64,000 bases of DNA from Rhodospirillales bacterium (GTDB lineage Bacteria; Pseudomonadota; Alphaproteobacteria; Rhodospirillales; Defluviicoccaceae). Positions within the stretch are counted from its first letter, which is position 1, and every line of letters begins with the position of its first letter. Positions 25,292-34,829 of the stretch are shown here, one piece after another. The position numbers were made by a program, and so were the translations under genes. The DNA lies in NCBI GenBank assembly GCA_016712375.1, contig JADJRE010000012.1, forward strand, positions 1-64,000. The letters run 5' to 3'. The notes beneath the pieces were generated by a model that worked only from the letters and a program-made list of their open reading frames with translations, did no database searches and had not been told where the DNA came from.

Positions 25292-25918
25292 ATGAGGGCG
25301 CGGGCGTTTCGCTGTTTTGGTTGGCTGCTGATAGTCGCAGCGGCGACGATTCTACCGGCCGCCATCAAGCAGCCGGCGGATGCGGCGCGTCCGGCTGCAT
25401 ATCTTGTGGGCCAGGTGCTCGTGGCGAGCCCAGGCATGGGCGATCCCCGCTTTGCTGGAACCGTTGTCTACCTGGTCGCTCACGACCAGGACGGCGCGAT
25501 GGGGCTGGTGCTCAACCGCAGTCTCGGCGAAGGCTCGCTGAAGGCGTTGCTGAAAGGGTTCGGTGTCGACGACGCGAAAACTGATGGCATCGTTCGGCTG
25601 CAGTATGGTGGTCCGGTCGAACCAACCCGCGGCTTCGTCCTGCACTCCGTAGACTATAGCGGCCGCAACACCCGTGTGATTGGCGACGGCATCGCGCTGT
25701 CCACCGGGTTTGATGTGCTGAAAGCGCTGGCCGGTGGCGGCGGCCCGGAACAACGGCGTTTCTACCTCGGCTATGCCGGTTGGGGGCCCGGACAGCTCGA
25801 GGGCGAACTTGCCCGCGACGACTGGATGACCGCTCCGGCCGACCCAACGCTTATCTTCGACGACGACATTGACAACGTATGGAAGAAAGCGACGAAGGGC
25901 GCCGGCCGAACGTTGTGA
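25292..25918 (+). CDS. YqgE/AlgH family protein with an N-terminal export-like extension
   Basis: The core from about residue 36 matches the YqgE/AlgH (UPF0301) family: YLVGQVLVASPGMGDPRFAGTVVYLVAHDQDGAMGLVLNRS, YGGPVEPTRGFVLHS and GYAGWGPGQLEGEL. Family proteins are normally cytoplasmic, about 185 residues, and start right at the core. Here the only ATG adds about 35 residues with a basic start and hydrophobic stretch (CFGWLLIVAAATILPAAI) ending in an Ala-rich site, looking like a signal peptide. No alternative ATG lies closer to the core. The function of the family is unsettled. Confidence 0.87.
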   Translation: MRARAFRCFGWLLIVAAATILPAAIKQPADAARPAAYLVGQVLVASPGMGDPRFAGTVVYLVAHDQDGAMGLVLNRSLGEGSLKALLKGFGVDDAKTDGIVRLQYGGPVEPTRGFVLHSVDYSGRNTRVIGDGIALSTGFDVLKALAGGGGPEQRRFYLGYAGWGPGQLEGELARDDWMTAPADPTLIFDDDIDNVWKKATKGAGRTL

Positions 25919-26041
25919 GGATTAAGTGCCGCCATTGTCTCCGTATTTGGCAGCACCGCGTTGTCCCCGCTGAATGTATACATCGCTCCACTGACCTCTC
26001 GTCCTGCATGCCGTTCGAACGCACTTAGTGCGGCGGCGATG

Positions 26042-26515
26042 TTAAAGAACGAACGCGGCAAGCACCTGCAGCGCGCCGAATCCGACCGAAATCAACGGAA
26101 GCCAGTTCTTCCACGTCTCTTCGTCGGCCGCGCCTTCACCGGATTTGGCACTCCCCTGCGTCATTGGCGCGCTAGAGGGTGAAGGAACATCGTGCATCGA
26201 CTCCGGTGCAGGGGGAGGTTGCAGCTCAGGTGCCGGAGGAAGTTTCGATGGCCGCGTACGCGCCGGCCCGGGTCCGTAGTAATTGACAAGCCGCGCATCA
26301 TCACGGCGATTAGGCCGGCGGTAGCAATCGACGGCTCCCAACGACTGGTAGCAATAGACTGGTTCGTCTTCGTAGACGGCCTTCTCGTAGGCCGTTTCAT
26401 AGGACGCACAGCCACTCAATGCGAAAACCGCGAAGACGGCGAGCGCGACCGGCTTCACCGTCCGGCTCGTTCGCTGCGTCGCCTTCGCGTCCCCTTCCGG
26501 CCTGCTCCCTATCAT
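26042..26515 (-). CDS. Predicted lipoprotein with C-terminal membrane segment
   Basis: The ATG at 26515 gives 157 residues: a basic N-terminus, hydrophobic stretch PVALAVFAVFALSGC with the lipobox LSGC, then a segment with VYCYQSLGAVDCYRRPNRRDD and VNYYGPGP, a Pro/Ser-rich linker, and a final hydrophobic helix (WLPLISVGFGALQVLAAFVL). Such proteins occur in Rhodospirillales as conserved hypotheticals. The double anchoring (lipid plus C-terminal helix) is unusual. No function can be assigned. The 123-base gap between it and yqgE holds nothing recognisable. Confidence 0.65.
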   Translation of the reverse strand: MIGSRPEGDAKATQRTSRTVKPVALAVFAVFALSGCASYETAYEKAVYEDEPVYCYQSLGAVDCYRRPNRRDDARLVNYYGPGPARTRPSKLPPAPELQPPPAPESMHDVPSPSSAPMTQGSAKSGEGAADEETWKNWLPLISVGFGALQVLAAFVL

Positions 26516-26668
26516 AACGCGAAGTGTATCATACTTTGCTCGCAAAGATAGAAAAATCCATGGCAATCCGACTGTTCTGCCGTTGGGAAGGGCTGCCACG
26601 CAAGCTTCGCTTTCACCAAGCAGACGCCCTGCCCTACCCTTGCGAAACTGAGTTGGGCAGGAGGCTCG

Positions 26669-27170
26669 ATGCACGCCGTTTTTCTGGCAGGCCGTTGCCG
26701 CGGTTGCGTGACGGGTTGGTTCAGCGGCCGTCTTCGTCCTGCTCTGTCCGATTATCGCAATCGCGCATGCGACCGAGATCTCGCTTCAAGTCGCGGCCAA
26801 CGTCGACAGATGCCCCGGCGATCCGGAGATTACAGTGATTCGCGGTACGGATGTCACCTACTGCTACGCTGTCGGTAACCTGGACGCGACCGCCACCCTG
26901 ACCAATATCCGCGTCACTGACGATCAATTTGGCGGACAACCGGTGGTTTTCGTCCCGGATCTAGCTCCAGGGGACACCCGAATACTTTAACAACTCAAAG
27001 TGTTTCTTGGTCACGACACGATCAGCTTCGTTACCGTGCGGGCGACGCCGGTGATCGACGGTGTCGCGCAGCCGGAAGTTTCTGCGACCGACTCGGTCGA
27101 GGTGGACGCTAACCGACCGATGCCGCGCCGCCTCATCGCCACTGTTGCCTGTGTGCTCCCGACGCCCTAG
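26669..27170 (+). pseudogene. Broken gene for a secreted DUF11-like repeat protein
   Basis: One frame encodes a hydrophobic leader (FVLLCPIIAIAHA) and then a DUF11-like extracellular domain: VIRGTDVTYCYAVGNLDATA, LTNIRVTDDQFGG, VPDLAPGDTRIL. A TAA at 26988-26990 interrupts it, after which the same frame continues with VTVRATPVIDGVAQPEVSATDSVEV, the normal close of such a domain, up to the TAG at 27168. At the 5' end an in-frame TGA (26709-26711) precedes the leader, and the only nearby ATG (26669) is in another frame. So there is one frame break and one nonsense codon. It could be a true pseudogene or another site of sequence error. Confidence 0.5.
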
Positions 27171-27220
27171 GTAATTAGCGGCCCGACAACGAACGGGCCC
27201 CACCTCAGGGGAGCCTCACC

Positions 27221-28423
27221 GTGTCCTTTCTTGCGCAGCGCCTGGGGCGCATCAAACCATCTCCAACGATCGGCGTGACACAGAAAGCGGCCGAGCTGAA
27301 GGCGGCGGGCCGCGACGTCATTGGACTGGGCGCCGGCGAGCCGGATTTCGATACTCCCGAGCATATCAAGGCCGCGGCCGTGGCGGCGATCGCGCGCGGC
27401 GAGACGAAATACACCGCGGTCGCGGGCACGCTCGAACTGCGGCGCGCGATCTGCGCCAAGTTCAAGCGCGACAACGCCCTCGACTACACGCCGGAGCAGG
27501 TGACGGTCGGCTGCGGCGGCAAGCAGACCATCTACAACGCGCTGATGGCTTCGCTCGACGAAGGCGACGAGGTGATCATCCCCGCGCCGTATTGGGTGTC
27601 CTATCCGGATATCGTGTTGTTGGCAGAAGGCACGCCGGTGATCGTACCCTGTTCCGCGGAGCGTGGTTTCAAACTCGATCCCGATGCCCTCGACGCGGCC
27701 GTGACCCGCCGGACGAAATGGCTGATTCTGAACTCTCCATCGAATCCGACGGGTGCCGCCTATTCGGAAATGGAGATGGGCCAGATCTGCGAGGTGCTCC
27801 TGCGGCACCCGCACGTCTGGGTGATGACCGACGACATCTACGAGCATGTCGTCTACGACGGATTCCGTTTCACCACGCCGGCTCAGGTCGAGCCGCGCCT
27901 CTATGACCGGACATTAACGATCAACGGCTGCTCGAAGGCGTACAGCATGACCGGCTGGCGCGTTGGCTGGGGCGCTGGCCCGAAGCCGCTGATCGCCGCC
28001 ATGAACATGATCCAGTCGCAGTCGACGACACATACATCATCGATTAGCCAAGCGGCTGCCGTTGCAGCGCTGAACGGTCCGCAAGATTTTATTGCGCCAA
28101 ACAACGCGTTGTTCTGCCAGCGCCGCGACATTGTCGTATCAATGCTCAATCAAGCCGCCGGACTCGCTTGCTCGCGGCCCGAAGGCGCCTTCTACGTCTA
28201 CCCGTCATGTGCTGGGGTTCTAGGCAAGGCGACACCGAGTGGCAACATCATCGAGACGGACGACGACTTCGTAACCTACCTCCTTGAAGCGGAAGGGGTA
28301 GCGTGCGTGCAAGGGTCCGCATTTGGTCTGTCGCCGTTCTTTCGCATCAGCTACGCTACGGCCACTTCGCTGCTGGAAGAAGCCTGCCTCCGCATCCAGC
28401 GGGCCTGTGCAGCGCTAAGCTGA
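27221..28423 (+). CDS. aspC: Pyridoxal-phosphate aminotransferase, aspartate transaminase type
   Basis: A 400-residue class I aminotransferase of the alphaproteobacterial AspC (subgroup I-beta-like) group. Motifs are RIKPSPTIGVTQKAAELK at the start, LGAGEPDFDTP, TKYTAVAGTLELRRAI, the NSPSNPTGAAYS pocket, the YEHVVYDG segment, and the PLP lysine in INGCSKAYSMTGWRVGW. It interconverts aspartate and oxaloacetate with glutamate and 2-oxoglutarate; prephenate amination is known for some close relatives. The start is GTG with GGGGAG nine bases before it. The gene ends shortly before a cyclic-nucleotide-binding protein gene. Confidence 0.92.
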   Translation: MSFLAQRLGRIKPSPTIGVTQKAAELKAAGRDVIGLGAGEPDFDTPEHIKAAAVAAIARGETKYTAVAGTLELRRAICAKFKRDNALDYTPEQVTVGCGGKQTIYNALMASLDEGDEVIIPAPYWVSYPDIVLLAEGTPVIVPCSAERGFKLDPDALDAAVTRRTKWLILNSPSNPTGAAYSEMEMGQICEVLLRHPHVWVMTDDIYEHVVYDGFRFTTPAQVEPRLYDRTLTINGCSKAYSMTGWRVGWGAGPKPLIAAMNMIQSQSTTHTSSISQAAAVAALNGPQDFIAPNNALFCQRRDIVVSMLNQAAGLACSRPEGAFYVYPSCAGVLGKATPSGNIIETDDDFVTYLLEAEGVACVQGSAFGLSPFFRISYATATSLLEEACLRIQRACAALS

Positions 28424-28476
28424 AGGCGGAACCACGACTGGCACGGCCGAGCGATTGGCTGTTCGAAGGTTGTCGA

Positions 28477-28965
28477 ATGCAGCAGATCCTTTCCTTGTGT
28501 CGCGACCTGCCGGAGCGGAACTTCGAGGCGGCGCAGGTGCTGCTGCCGGAGGGCGAGCGCACCGGCACGCTCTACATCCTGATCGACGGCGCCGTGGAGG
28601 TGCTAAAGGGCGACTTTCAGGTTTATGTAGCTTCCGATCCGGGCGCGATGTTTGGCGAGATTTCCGCCCTGCTCGACATTCCGCATACGGCGACGGTGAA
28701 GACACTCACAGCTTGTCGCGCTCATGTCGTCCCGAACGCCGGCTCATTCCTCAAGGCGAGGCCGGATATTGCGCATGCAGTCTCGCGGCTCCTAGCGCAG
28801 CGCTTACACAGCGTAACCACGTATCTCGCCGACATCAAGGCGCAGTTTGAAGAGCATCGCGACCACTTTGGCATGGTGGATGAGGTGCTAGAGACACTGC
28901 TGCACCATCAGAACGAAGAGTTCAACCCCGGCTCGGATCGGTGCCCCGATCCGCCAAAGGTCTAA
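28477..28965 (+). CDS. Cyclic-nucleotide-binding domain protein
   Basis: A 162-residue protein consisting of one cyclic-nucleotide-binding fold: EGERTGTLYILIDGAVEVLKGD, SDPGAMFGEISALLDIPHTATVKTLT (the phosphate-binding cassette, GEISALL with a following TATV), then helices to the end. There is no helix-turn-helix, so it is not a Crp-type regulator. The arginine normally contacting the cyclic phosphate is not evident in the cassette, so binding may be altered. The ATG at 28477 is chosen over an upstream extension that overlaps aspC. It overlaps the convergent phosphoesterase gene by 44 bases. Confidence 0.8.
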   Translation: MQQILSLCRDLPERNFEAAQVLLPEGERTGTLYILIDGAVEVLKGDFQVYVASDPGAMFGEISALLDIPHTATVKTLTACRAHVVPNAGSFLKARPDIAHAVSRLLAQRLHSVTTYLADIKAQFEEHRDHFGMVDEVLETLLHHQNEEFNPGSDRCPDPPKV

Positions 28966-29731
28966 GCCAGTCGGGCAGCGCTTGCAGTTCGTCCACCGGA
29001 CGCCTGAATGGCTCCGCCAGCCTTACCACCTCGGCACCGGCGAGCGAGAACCAAAGCGCCTCTTGCCGCTCCGTGTTCAGGATCACGTGCGTCGGCGTTG
29101 GGCCAATCTGCCGACCGGCGTTGAAAACCCACGTGGAACCAATCCGGTCGACCCATGAGCCCTGCTTCTGGAATGGCGATTCATGGATGTGGCCGGAAAG
29201 CACAAAGTCAGGCACGAATTCCGCGATCCAACCGGAAAGATCGGCGTCGCCCTCCCATCGGCCGCTGTACCAACTGGTTGCCGAATGGTCAGGTGGCGCG
29301 TGATAGACCCATATCCAGCGCTTCTTGTCGCGGCGAGCGTCACGGGCGAGCTGCGCGGCCACCTGCTCGCGGCTCGACGGACCGTCCCACCACGGGCAGA
29401 TGGTGAATAGCGTGCCGTCTATATCGAGAGCGTCGCCATCGGTCGCAACTCCCAGGTTGCGCACCTTGCTCATCCAGCGTGCGACCTTCTCCCCGGTCTC
29501 ATTACGGGCATCAAGATCGTGATTGCCGGAAGAAACGATTAGCCGGACGCGGGCGTTCAGCCGACGCAGATAATTCAGAATAACGACGATCTGCGCCCGC
29601 CCCTCGACGTGCCCGGAAATGTCCAGGTGATCGCCAGCAACGACGACGACGTCGAATTCCTCCGCTACCGCTATCGTCCAGTCGAACTGCTTCAGCGCGT
29701 AATGCAGGTCGGAAACGAGCAGGCACTTCAT
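28922..29731 (-). CDS. Metallophosphoesterase
   Basis: A 269-residue calcineurin-like phosphoesterase. The metal-binding motifs are in order: LLVSDLHYA (D-x-H), VVVAGDHLDI (GDH variant of GD), SSGNHD (GNHD), WVYHAPPD and LSGHIHESPF (GHxH). The substrate is not known. The ATG at 29731 overlaps the gshA stop codon in an ATGA arrangement, and rsmE is upstream of gshA, so it is the last gene of an rsmE-gshA-phosphoesterase operon. Confidence 0.85.
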   Translation of the reverse strand: MKCLLVSDLHYALKQFDWTIAVAEEFDVVVVAGDHLDISGHVEGRAQIVVILNYLRRLNARVRLIVSSGNHDLDARNETGEKVARWMSKVRNLGVATDGDALDIDGTLFTICPWWDGPSSREQVAAQLARDARRDKKRWIWVYHAPPDHSATSWYSGRWEGDADLSGWIAEFVPDFVLSGHIHESPFQKQGSWVDRIGSTWVFNAGRQIGPTPTHVILNTERQEALWFSLAGAEVVRLAEPFRRPVDELQALPDWLRPLADRGTDPSRG

Positions 29732-31101
29732 CAGTAGGCGTACTCTCGAAAAACCGGATCGACACATTCATCCCAACGGCGTTGGTACGCACACAGCAGG
29801 TCCTCGGCGGGAGTGAAATTGGCTTCCGCGATCTGGAACAACGGCGTTAGATATTGCGTCTCGTCACGGCCCACCGCGTCCTCGATTCCGCGCCGGCTCA
29901 AGCCGCGATGGGCGATACGCAGCGCGTCGAGGGCGATGTCTCGCACGGTCATGTTGCGGAACGGCGTTTTCAGAGCGCTGCGTGGGACCTCGGCGCGCAT
30001 TTGCGCACGTTCTTCGAGGGTCCAGTCGCGGCACAGCTCCCAGGCCTCGGCACAGGCGTCCTCGTCGTAGAGCAACCCGACCCAGAATGCCGGCAGCGCA
30101 CACAGCCGGTTCCACGGCCCACCGTCGGCGCCGCGCATCTCGATGAAGCGCTTCAGCCGTACTTCGGGGAAGGCGGTGGTCAGGTGGTCCGCCCAGTCGC
30201 TGATCGTTGGCACCTCGCCTGGCAACCCAGGCAGCCGGCCGTTCATAAAATCGCGAAACGATTGCCCGGCGACGTCGATGTAGCGGCCGTCGCGATAAAC
30301 GAAGTACATCGGCACGCCAAGCAGGTAATCGACCCACCGCTCGAAGCCAAAGCCATTCTCGAAAACAAACGGCAGCACGCCGGAGCGGTCGGGGTCGGTG
30401 TCGGTCCAGATATTGCTGCGGAACGAAAGGAAGCCGTTCGGACGGCCTTCGCGGAACGGCGAGTTGGCGAACAAGGCCGTCGCAATCGGCTGAAGCGCCA
30501 GACCGATGCGGAACATCCGCACCATCGATGCTTCCGAGGCAAAATCTAGGTTCACCTGCACGGTGCAGGTCGCCTGCATCATATCGAGGCCAAGAGTTCC
30601 CTTCTTAGGCATATAATCGCGCATGATCGCGTAACGGCCTTTCGGCATCCACGGCAGCTCGGCGCGCGGCCATTTCGGCTGGTAGCCGATGCCGAGGAAA
30701 CCGACGTTCAGCTCGGCGCCGATGGTTTTCACCTGCTTCAGGTGCCCACCGATTTCGCAGCAGGTCTGGTGGATGTTTTCAAGCGGCGCGCCGGAAAGCT
30801 CAACCTGTCCTCCCGGCTCCAACGTGATCGAACAACCGCTGTCGTCGATCAGCGCGATGGTGTTGCCGTTTTCCGAGATTGGGCGCCAGCCGAAGCGCGT
30901 GAGCCCGTCCAGAATCGCACGAATGCCTTGCGGGGCTTGGTACGGCAGCGGACGGTAGTCTTGCAAACCGTAGGCAAGCTTTTCGTGCTCGGTGCCGATG
31001 CGCCATGCATCCCGGGGCTTACAGCCGCTCTCCAGGTACTCGATCAGCCGGCGCTTGTCGGTGGCGGGCTCGTGCGATTCAGGACTCGGTCCGGACATCA
31101 T
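29731..31101 (-). CDS. gshA: Glutamate-cysteine ligase
   Basis: A 456-residue class 2 (plant/alphaproteobacterial) glutamate-cysteine ligase, the first enzyme of glutathione synthesis. Seen features are RIGTEHEKLAYG, IALIDDSGCSITLEPGGQVELSGAPL, MQATCTVQVNLDF, FANSPFREGRPNGFLSFRS and RFIEMRGADGGPW. Two adjacent ATGs at 31101 and 31098 follow a GGGAG site; a longer upstream frame lies inside rsmE and is not believed. It overlaps the rsmE end by about 20 bases and the following phosphoesterase by one, indicating coupled translation. Confidence 0.93.
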   Translation of the reverse strand: MMSGPSPESHEPATDKRRLIEYLESGCKPRDAWRIGTEHEKLAYGLQDYRPLPYQAPQGIRAILDGLTRFGWRPISENGNTIALIDDSGCSITLEPGGQVELSGAPLENIHQTCCEIGGHLKQVKTIGAELNVGFLGIGYQPKWPRAELPWMPKGRYAIMRDYMPKKGTLGLDMMQATCTVQVNLDFASEASMVRMFRIGLALQPIATALFANSPFREGRPNGFLSFRSNIWTDTDPDRSGVLPFVFENGFGFERWVDYLLGVPMYFVYRDGRYIDVAGQSFRDFMNGRLPGLPGEVPTISDWADHLTTAFPEVRLKRFIEMRGADGGPWNRLCALPAFWVGLLYDEDACAEAWELCRDWTLEERAQMRAEVPRSALKTPFRNMTVRDIALDALRIAHRGLSRRGIEDAVGRDETQYLTPLFQIAEANFTPAEDLLCAYQRRWDECVDPVFREYAY

Positions 31102-31897
31102 GACTCCCGGGGTGGTCAATGCGGCGCCAGTCTCCACGCAAAGCTTGCCAGCACGCAAGGGCGGCGACAGCAGCGGTCTCGGCGCGCAGGATACGGGGGC
31201 CGAGGGCGACGGCGGCGACGCAGGGATGAGCAAGGATCTCTCGCACCTCTTCGTCAGCGAAACCTCCTTCCGGACCGATTAGCAGGCCGGGCGGCTCGGA
31301 GCAGGCGTCGAGGGGTTGACCGTTGGCCGCTTCGGCGATCGGGCGACCAAAGCCCCGCTCGTCCGCGAACAGCAGCGGCCGCGAGGCGGGCCACTCGGAA
31401 AGCAGGTTCTGCAGGAAGCAGGGCGCCGCCACTTCCGGGACGTTCAGCCGGCCGCATTGCTCCGAAGATTCGATCGCCTGCGCCAGCAATCGAGGCCGGT
31501 TGACGCGCCCGACGCTTGTGAAACGGGTGTGAACAGGAATCATCTTCTCCACGCCGAGTTCGGTCGCTTGCGCAATCAAGGTGTCCTGGGCGTCCTTCTT
31601 CAGTGGCGCGAAACCAAGCCAGGGTCCCGGCTCCGCCAGCTGCGCTCGAAGACAGCCACCGATCCGAAGGACGCAGCCTCCGCGACCGACAGCTTGAATT
31701 TGCGCTTGCCATTCACCGTCGCGGCCATTGAAAAGCCGCACTCCCTCCCGAACCGCCAGCCGCATGACCCGTGTTAGATAATGCGTCTGCATGCGGGAGA
31801 GCACCACCTCACCTCCCGGCTGGAGGTCCGCTTCAACGAACAGCCGAACTCGTGTCGTGCGCAACGAAGCGTCCTCTCCCAAAGGCATTTCCAGCAA
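31079..31897 (-). CDS. rsmE: 16S rRNA (uracil-1498-N3)-methyltransferase
   Basis: RsmE methylates N3 of U1498 in 16S rRNA late in 30S assembly. The 272-residue product has the small N-terminal PUA-like domain (RVRLFVEADL..HYLTRVMRL) and the SPOUT methyltransferase domain with the knot motifs LLIGPEGGFADEEV and LGPRILRAETAAVAAL. An in-frame ATG a few codons from the listed start is also possible. It is the first gene of the operon with gshA and the phosphoesterase. Confidence 0.93.
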   Translation of the reverse strand: MLEMPLGEDASLRTTRVRLFVEADLQPGGEVVLSRMQTHYLTRVMRLAVREGVRLFNGRDGEWQAQIQAVGRGGCVLRIGGCLRAQLAEPGPWLGFAPLKKDAQDTLIAQATELGVEKMIPVHTRFTSVGRVNRPRLLAQAIESSEQCGRLNVPEVAAPCFLQNLLSEWPASRPLLFADERGFGRPIAEAANGQPLDACSEPPGLLIGPEGGFADEEVREILAHPCVAAVALGPRILRAETAAVAALACWQALRGDWRRIDHPGSHDVRTES

Positions 31898-32221
31898 ACG
31901 GCGAGATTGGTGCTACTGAGGATAACGGTATCTGTCAAAACCGCTCTAAGTACGACAACGTTGACTACTGCTGAATCGAGGATGACTGATAGATGGGATC
32001 CGAAGCTCGGTGCCTTTCGCGATCGTTGGACGTGGTTATTTGTTGACCGGAGGACGCGATTGCGCCATATCAAGTTGCAGAGCCTGCGGGATCGAGAAAC
32101 AATCTCTTCCTTTTGGCGAGGCTCATCGTAACGAGCCTGTCACATTTGTGCTCTAACTCCCTCAACGGATTGACTTGACGTCGTTAGGCGTAGACCCGAG
32201 TGACATGTCGCGAACCGCGGT
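31898..32221. other. Gap between divergent rsmE and helicase genes, no gene seen
   Basis: This 324-base stretch between two divergent genes shows no convincing reading frame, tRNA or hairpin terminator. It contains several TTGAC(T/C)-like hexamers (for example near 31961 and 32043) that could be -35 elements, but no -10 partner at proper spacing was convincing. It presumably carries both promoters. Confidence 0.4.
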
Positions 32222-33864
32222 ATGAAAACTCCGGCGCGTCCACCGTCCTCCCCAAACGAAAGACAAAGACACTTGACCCAATTTGCAGATCTCGGCCTGA
32301 CCGCATCCATTCTGGAGATGCTGGCCGCCGAGCGTTACACCATGCCGACGCCGATCCAGGCGCAGGCCATCCCCCATGTCCTCGCTGGGCGCGACCTGCT
32401 TGGTATCGCGCAAACCGGTACGGGGAAAACCGCCGCATTCGCGCTGCCGATCCTGCATCGGCTGGACGCGCAGCGCCGCCCGGCGCCGCGCCGTGGCTGC
32501 CGGGTCCTGGTGCTGGCACCCACCCGCGAACTTGCGAGCCAGATCGACGACGCGGTCCGCACCTACGGGCGCGGTATCGGCGTTTCGTCGACAGTCGTCT
32601 TCGGCGGCGTCGGAGCGACCCCCCAGATTCGCAAGATGGCGAATGGCGTCGACGTGCTGGTGGCAACGCCGGGCCGGCTGCTCGACCATATGCAGCAAGG
32701 CAACATCCGCCTGGACGGCGTTGAGGTGATCGTCCTCGACGAGGTCGATCGGATGCTGGATATGGGCTTTATCCTGCCCGTCCGCCGGATTGTCGCCGCA
32801 CACCCGCGCACCGCCAGACGCTTCTGTTTTCTGCGACCATGCCGGCCGATATTCGAAAGCTTGCCGCCGACCTTCTGGACGACCCTGTGGAAGTGGCGGT
32901 GACGCCGGTTGCGTCTACCGTCGAGCTGATCGAACAGCAGGTGATTCACGTCGCAGCGCGCGAGAAACCCGCTCTTTTAGCGTCGCTGCTTGGCGACAAA
33001 GCCGTAGCGCGTGCCCTCGTATTCACCCGCACCAAGCGCGGCGCCGACCGTGTGACGCGGCATCTGACCGCCGCGGGCGTCCCGACCTCGGCGATCCACG
33101 GCAACAAATCGCAAGGTCAGCGCGAACAAGCGCTCGCTGCCTTCCGCTCCGGTCATGCGCGAGTTCTGGTGGCGACCGACATCGCAGCCCGCGGCATCGA
33201 TGTTGACGGCATCACGCACGTCATCAACTTCGAGCTGCCGAACATCCCCGAAAGCTACGTCCATCGCATCGGCCGGACTGCCCGCGCCGGTGCCGCTGGC
33301 ACGGCGATTTCCTTCTGTGACGTCGAGGAGCGGGAATACCTGCGCGACATCGAGAAATTGATCCGCTGCCGCCTGCCCGTCGGCCAGCATCGCTTCGACA
33401 ACCGTCCCTCGGAACTAGTCGATGCCTCACGTCAGCGGACATCCCCGCAGAAGGCGAACGAGGTGAAAGTTCGGCCGCGTGCAGCCGTTGTGAAACCTGC
33501 CGCATCCAAACCAGCGGCTGCACAGCCGGCCGAGATGAAGGCAGCCTCGGTAAATCGAGCGGCTGCGAAGGGCAGCCGGTCGATGGCAACGGGCGCGGGC
33601 GCCGCCTCCGGCAAGAAGCCGCGGGTCGACAGCACGTCTCGCGGCGGCACGCGCGCTCTGGAACAGAAGCGCGTTGCGAATCCCCGTTCGCCAACTTCTG
33701 GCGATCAGCCGCTGCGTCGTGCGGACGCTATCGGTCGCGTCGCAACAGCCACCGGCGACGGAGCCCAGCATGATCTCTCGCACCTGCGCTTTCTCGCTCC
33801 GACAGGCGCGGCCGGTGCAACCGGCACCGCTCAAAAGAAGAGGAACGGCGCGACCGCCCGGTGA
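32222..33864 (+). CDS. DEAD-box RNA helicase, RhlE-like, single-base frame break
   Basis: An ATP-dependent RNA helicase. Visible in order: TPIQAQAIPHVLAGRD (Q motif), AQTGTGKTAAF (motif I), LAPTRELASQI (Ia), TPGRLLD (Ib), VLDEVDRMLDMGF (motif II, DEVD instead of DEAD), SAT (III), ARALVFTRTKRGADR, ATDIAARGID (V) and YVHRIGRTARAG (VI). The frame shifts near 32801: with one base added there, the sequence reads PAHRQTLLFSATMPADI across the junction and the protein is about 547 residues. The last 150 residues are a low-complexity Ala/Lys/Pro-rich tail, as in RhlE relatives that bind RNA or ribosomes. The break is probably a sequencing error. Confidence 0.88.
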
Positions 33865-33991
33865 AAAATTAAGCGCCAACGTCCGTACGCCAGTAGCATC
33901 GGGCGTTCGCCAGCGAGAAGCGCCGCGTCTGCTTGCTTTCGCCGGTTCGCGTTCCGATCTTCAGACGTAACCTCGCGGCCGGGACAGAACA

Positions 33992-34813
33992 GTGTGCATG
34001 GTGCGCAAGTTCTTAACGATGGTGGTGCTGTTGAGTGCGGCCTTAGCGGGTCATGCTTCGCCGGGAACGGCCGGCGCTCCCTTCGATGATCTCGTCGTCT
34101 TCGGCGACAGCCTGTCCGATACCGGCAACGTCGGCCGTTTTTCGGATGGGCCGGTTTGGGTTGAACTGATCGCGAGCGGGATTGGCGCCGAGTTGAGGCC
34201 GTCACGTCTTGGCGGCACGAACTACGCGGTCGGCGGAGCGCGCACTCACGGTGGGCAATCGGACTTACGAAGCCAACTCCACGCCTATTTGACGAATGCC
34301 AAGCCTCTCCGTCCCGAGACGCTGTTCGTCGTCTACGGCGGCGCCAATGACTTGCTGGTGCTCGGCTGCGGCAAGAACGACCGCAACGTGGCGAAAACCG
34401 CGGCGGCGGCTATTGCCGCCTCGGTAGACGACCTGGCGGCGGCAGGAGCAAGGACCATCCTGGTGCCCAACCTGCCGGATATCGGACTTGCGCCGGTGGT
34501 CCGGATGCAGGGCGCCGCCTGCCGCGAGCAGGCGCGGAGGCTGAGCCGCTACTTCAACGACGCACTGGAGCGGCAACTCCGCGCTGCAGAGGAACGGCAT
34601 GGCATTCGCCTCGTTCGGCTTGATGTCTTCGCGCTCGGCGACGAGGTGATGGCGCATCCGGCAAAATCGGGCTTTGCTGATACTGACACCCCCTGCGGCC
34701 AGGGAGATTGTCAGCGGGCGCTCTTCTGGGACCATCTACACCCGTCGTCGCGGGCGCATTCCCAACTCGCCGCGGCGGCGATGCAGGCGCTGGGCATCGC
34801 AGGCAGTCACTGA
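33992..34813 (+). CDS. Secreted SGNH/GDSL hydrolase
   Basis: A 273-residue protein with a signal peptide (FLTMVVLLSAALAGHASPG) and a GDSL esterase domain. The four blocks are VVFGDSLSDTGN with the nucleophile Ser, GGTNYAVGGARTHG (block II Gly), VYGGANDLL (block III Asn), and WDHLHPSSRAH (block V, Asp and His). It resembles plant-type/phospholipase-hemolysin GDSL enzymes acting on acyl esters; the substrate is unknown. It converges on the UdgX gene with a gap of 16 bases. Confidence 0.88.
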   Translation: MCMVRKFLTMVVLLSAALAGHASPGTAGAPFDDLVVFGDSLSDTGNVGRFSDGPVWVELIASGIGAELRPSRLGGTNYAVGGARTHGGQSDLRSQLHAYLTNAKPLRPETLFVVYGGANDLLVLGCGKNDRNVAKTAAAAIAASVDDLAAAGARTILVPNLPDIGLAPVVRMQGAACREQARRLSRYFNDALERQLRAAEERHGIRLVRLDVFALGDEVMAHPAKSGFADTDTPCGQGDCQRALFWDHLHPSSRAHSQLAAAAMQALGIAGSH

Positions 34814-34829
34814 TTGCCTGCCTCTCCTG

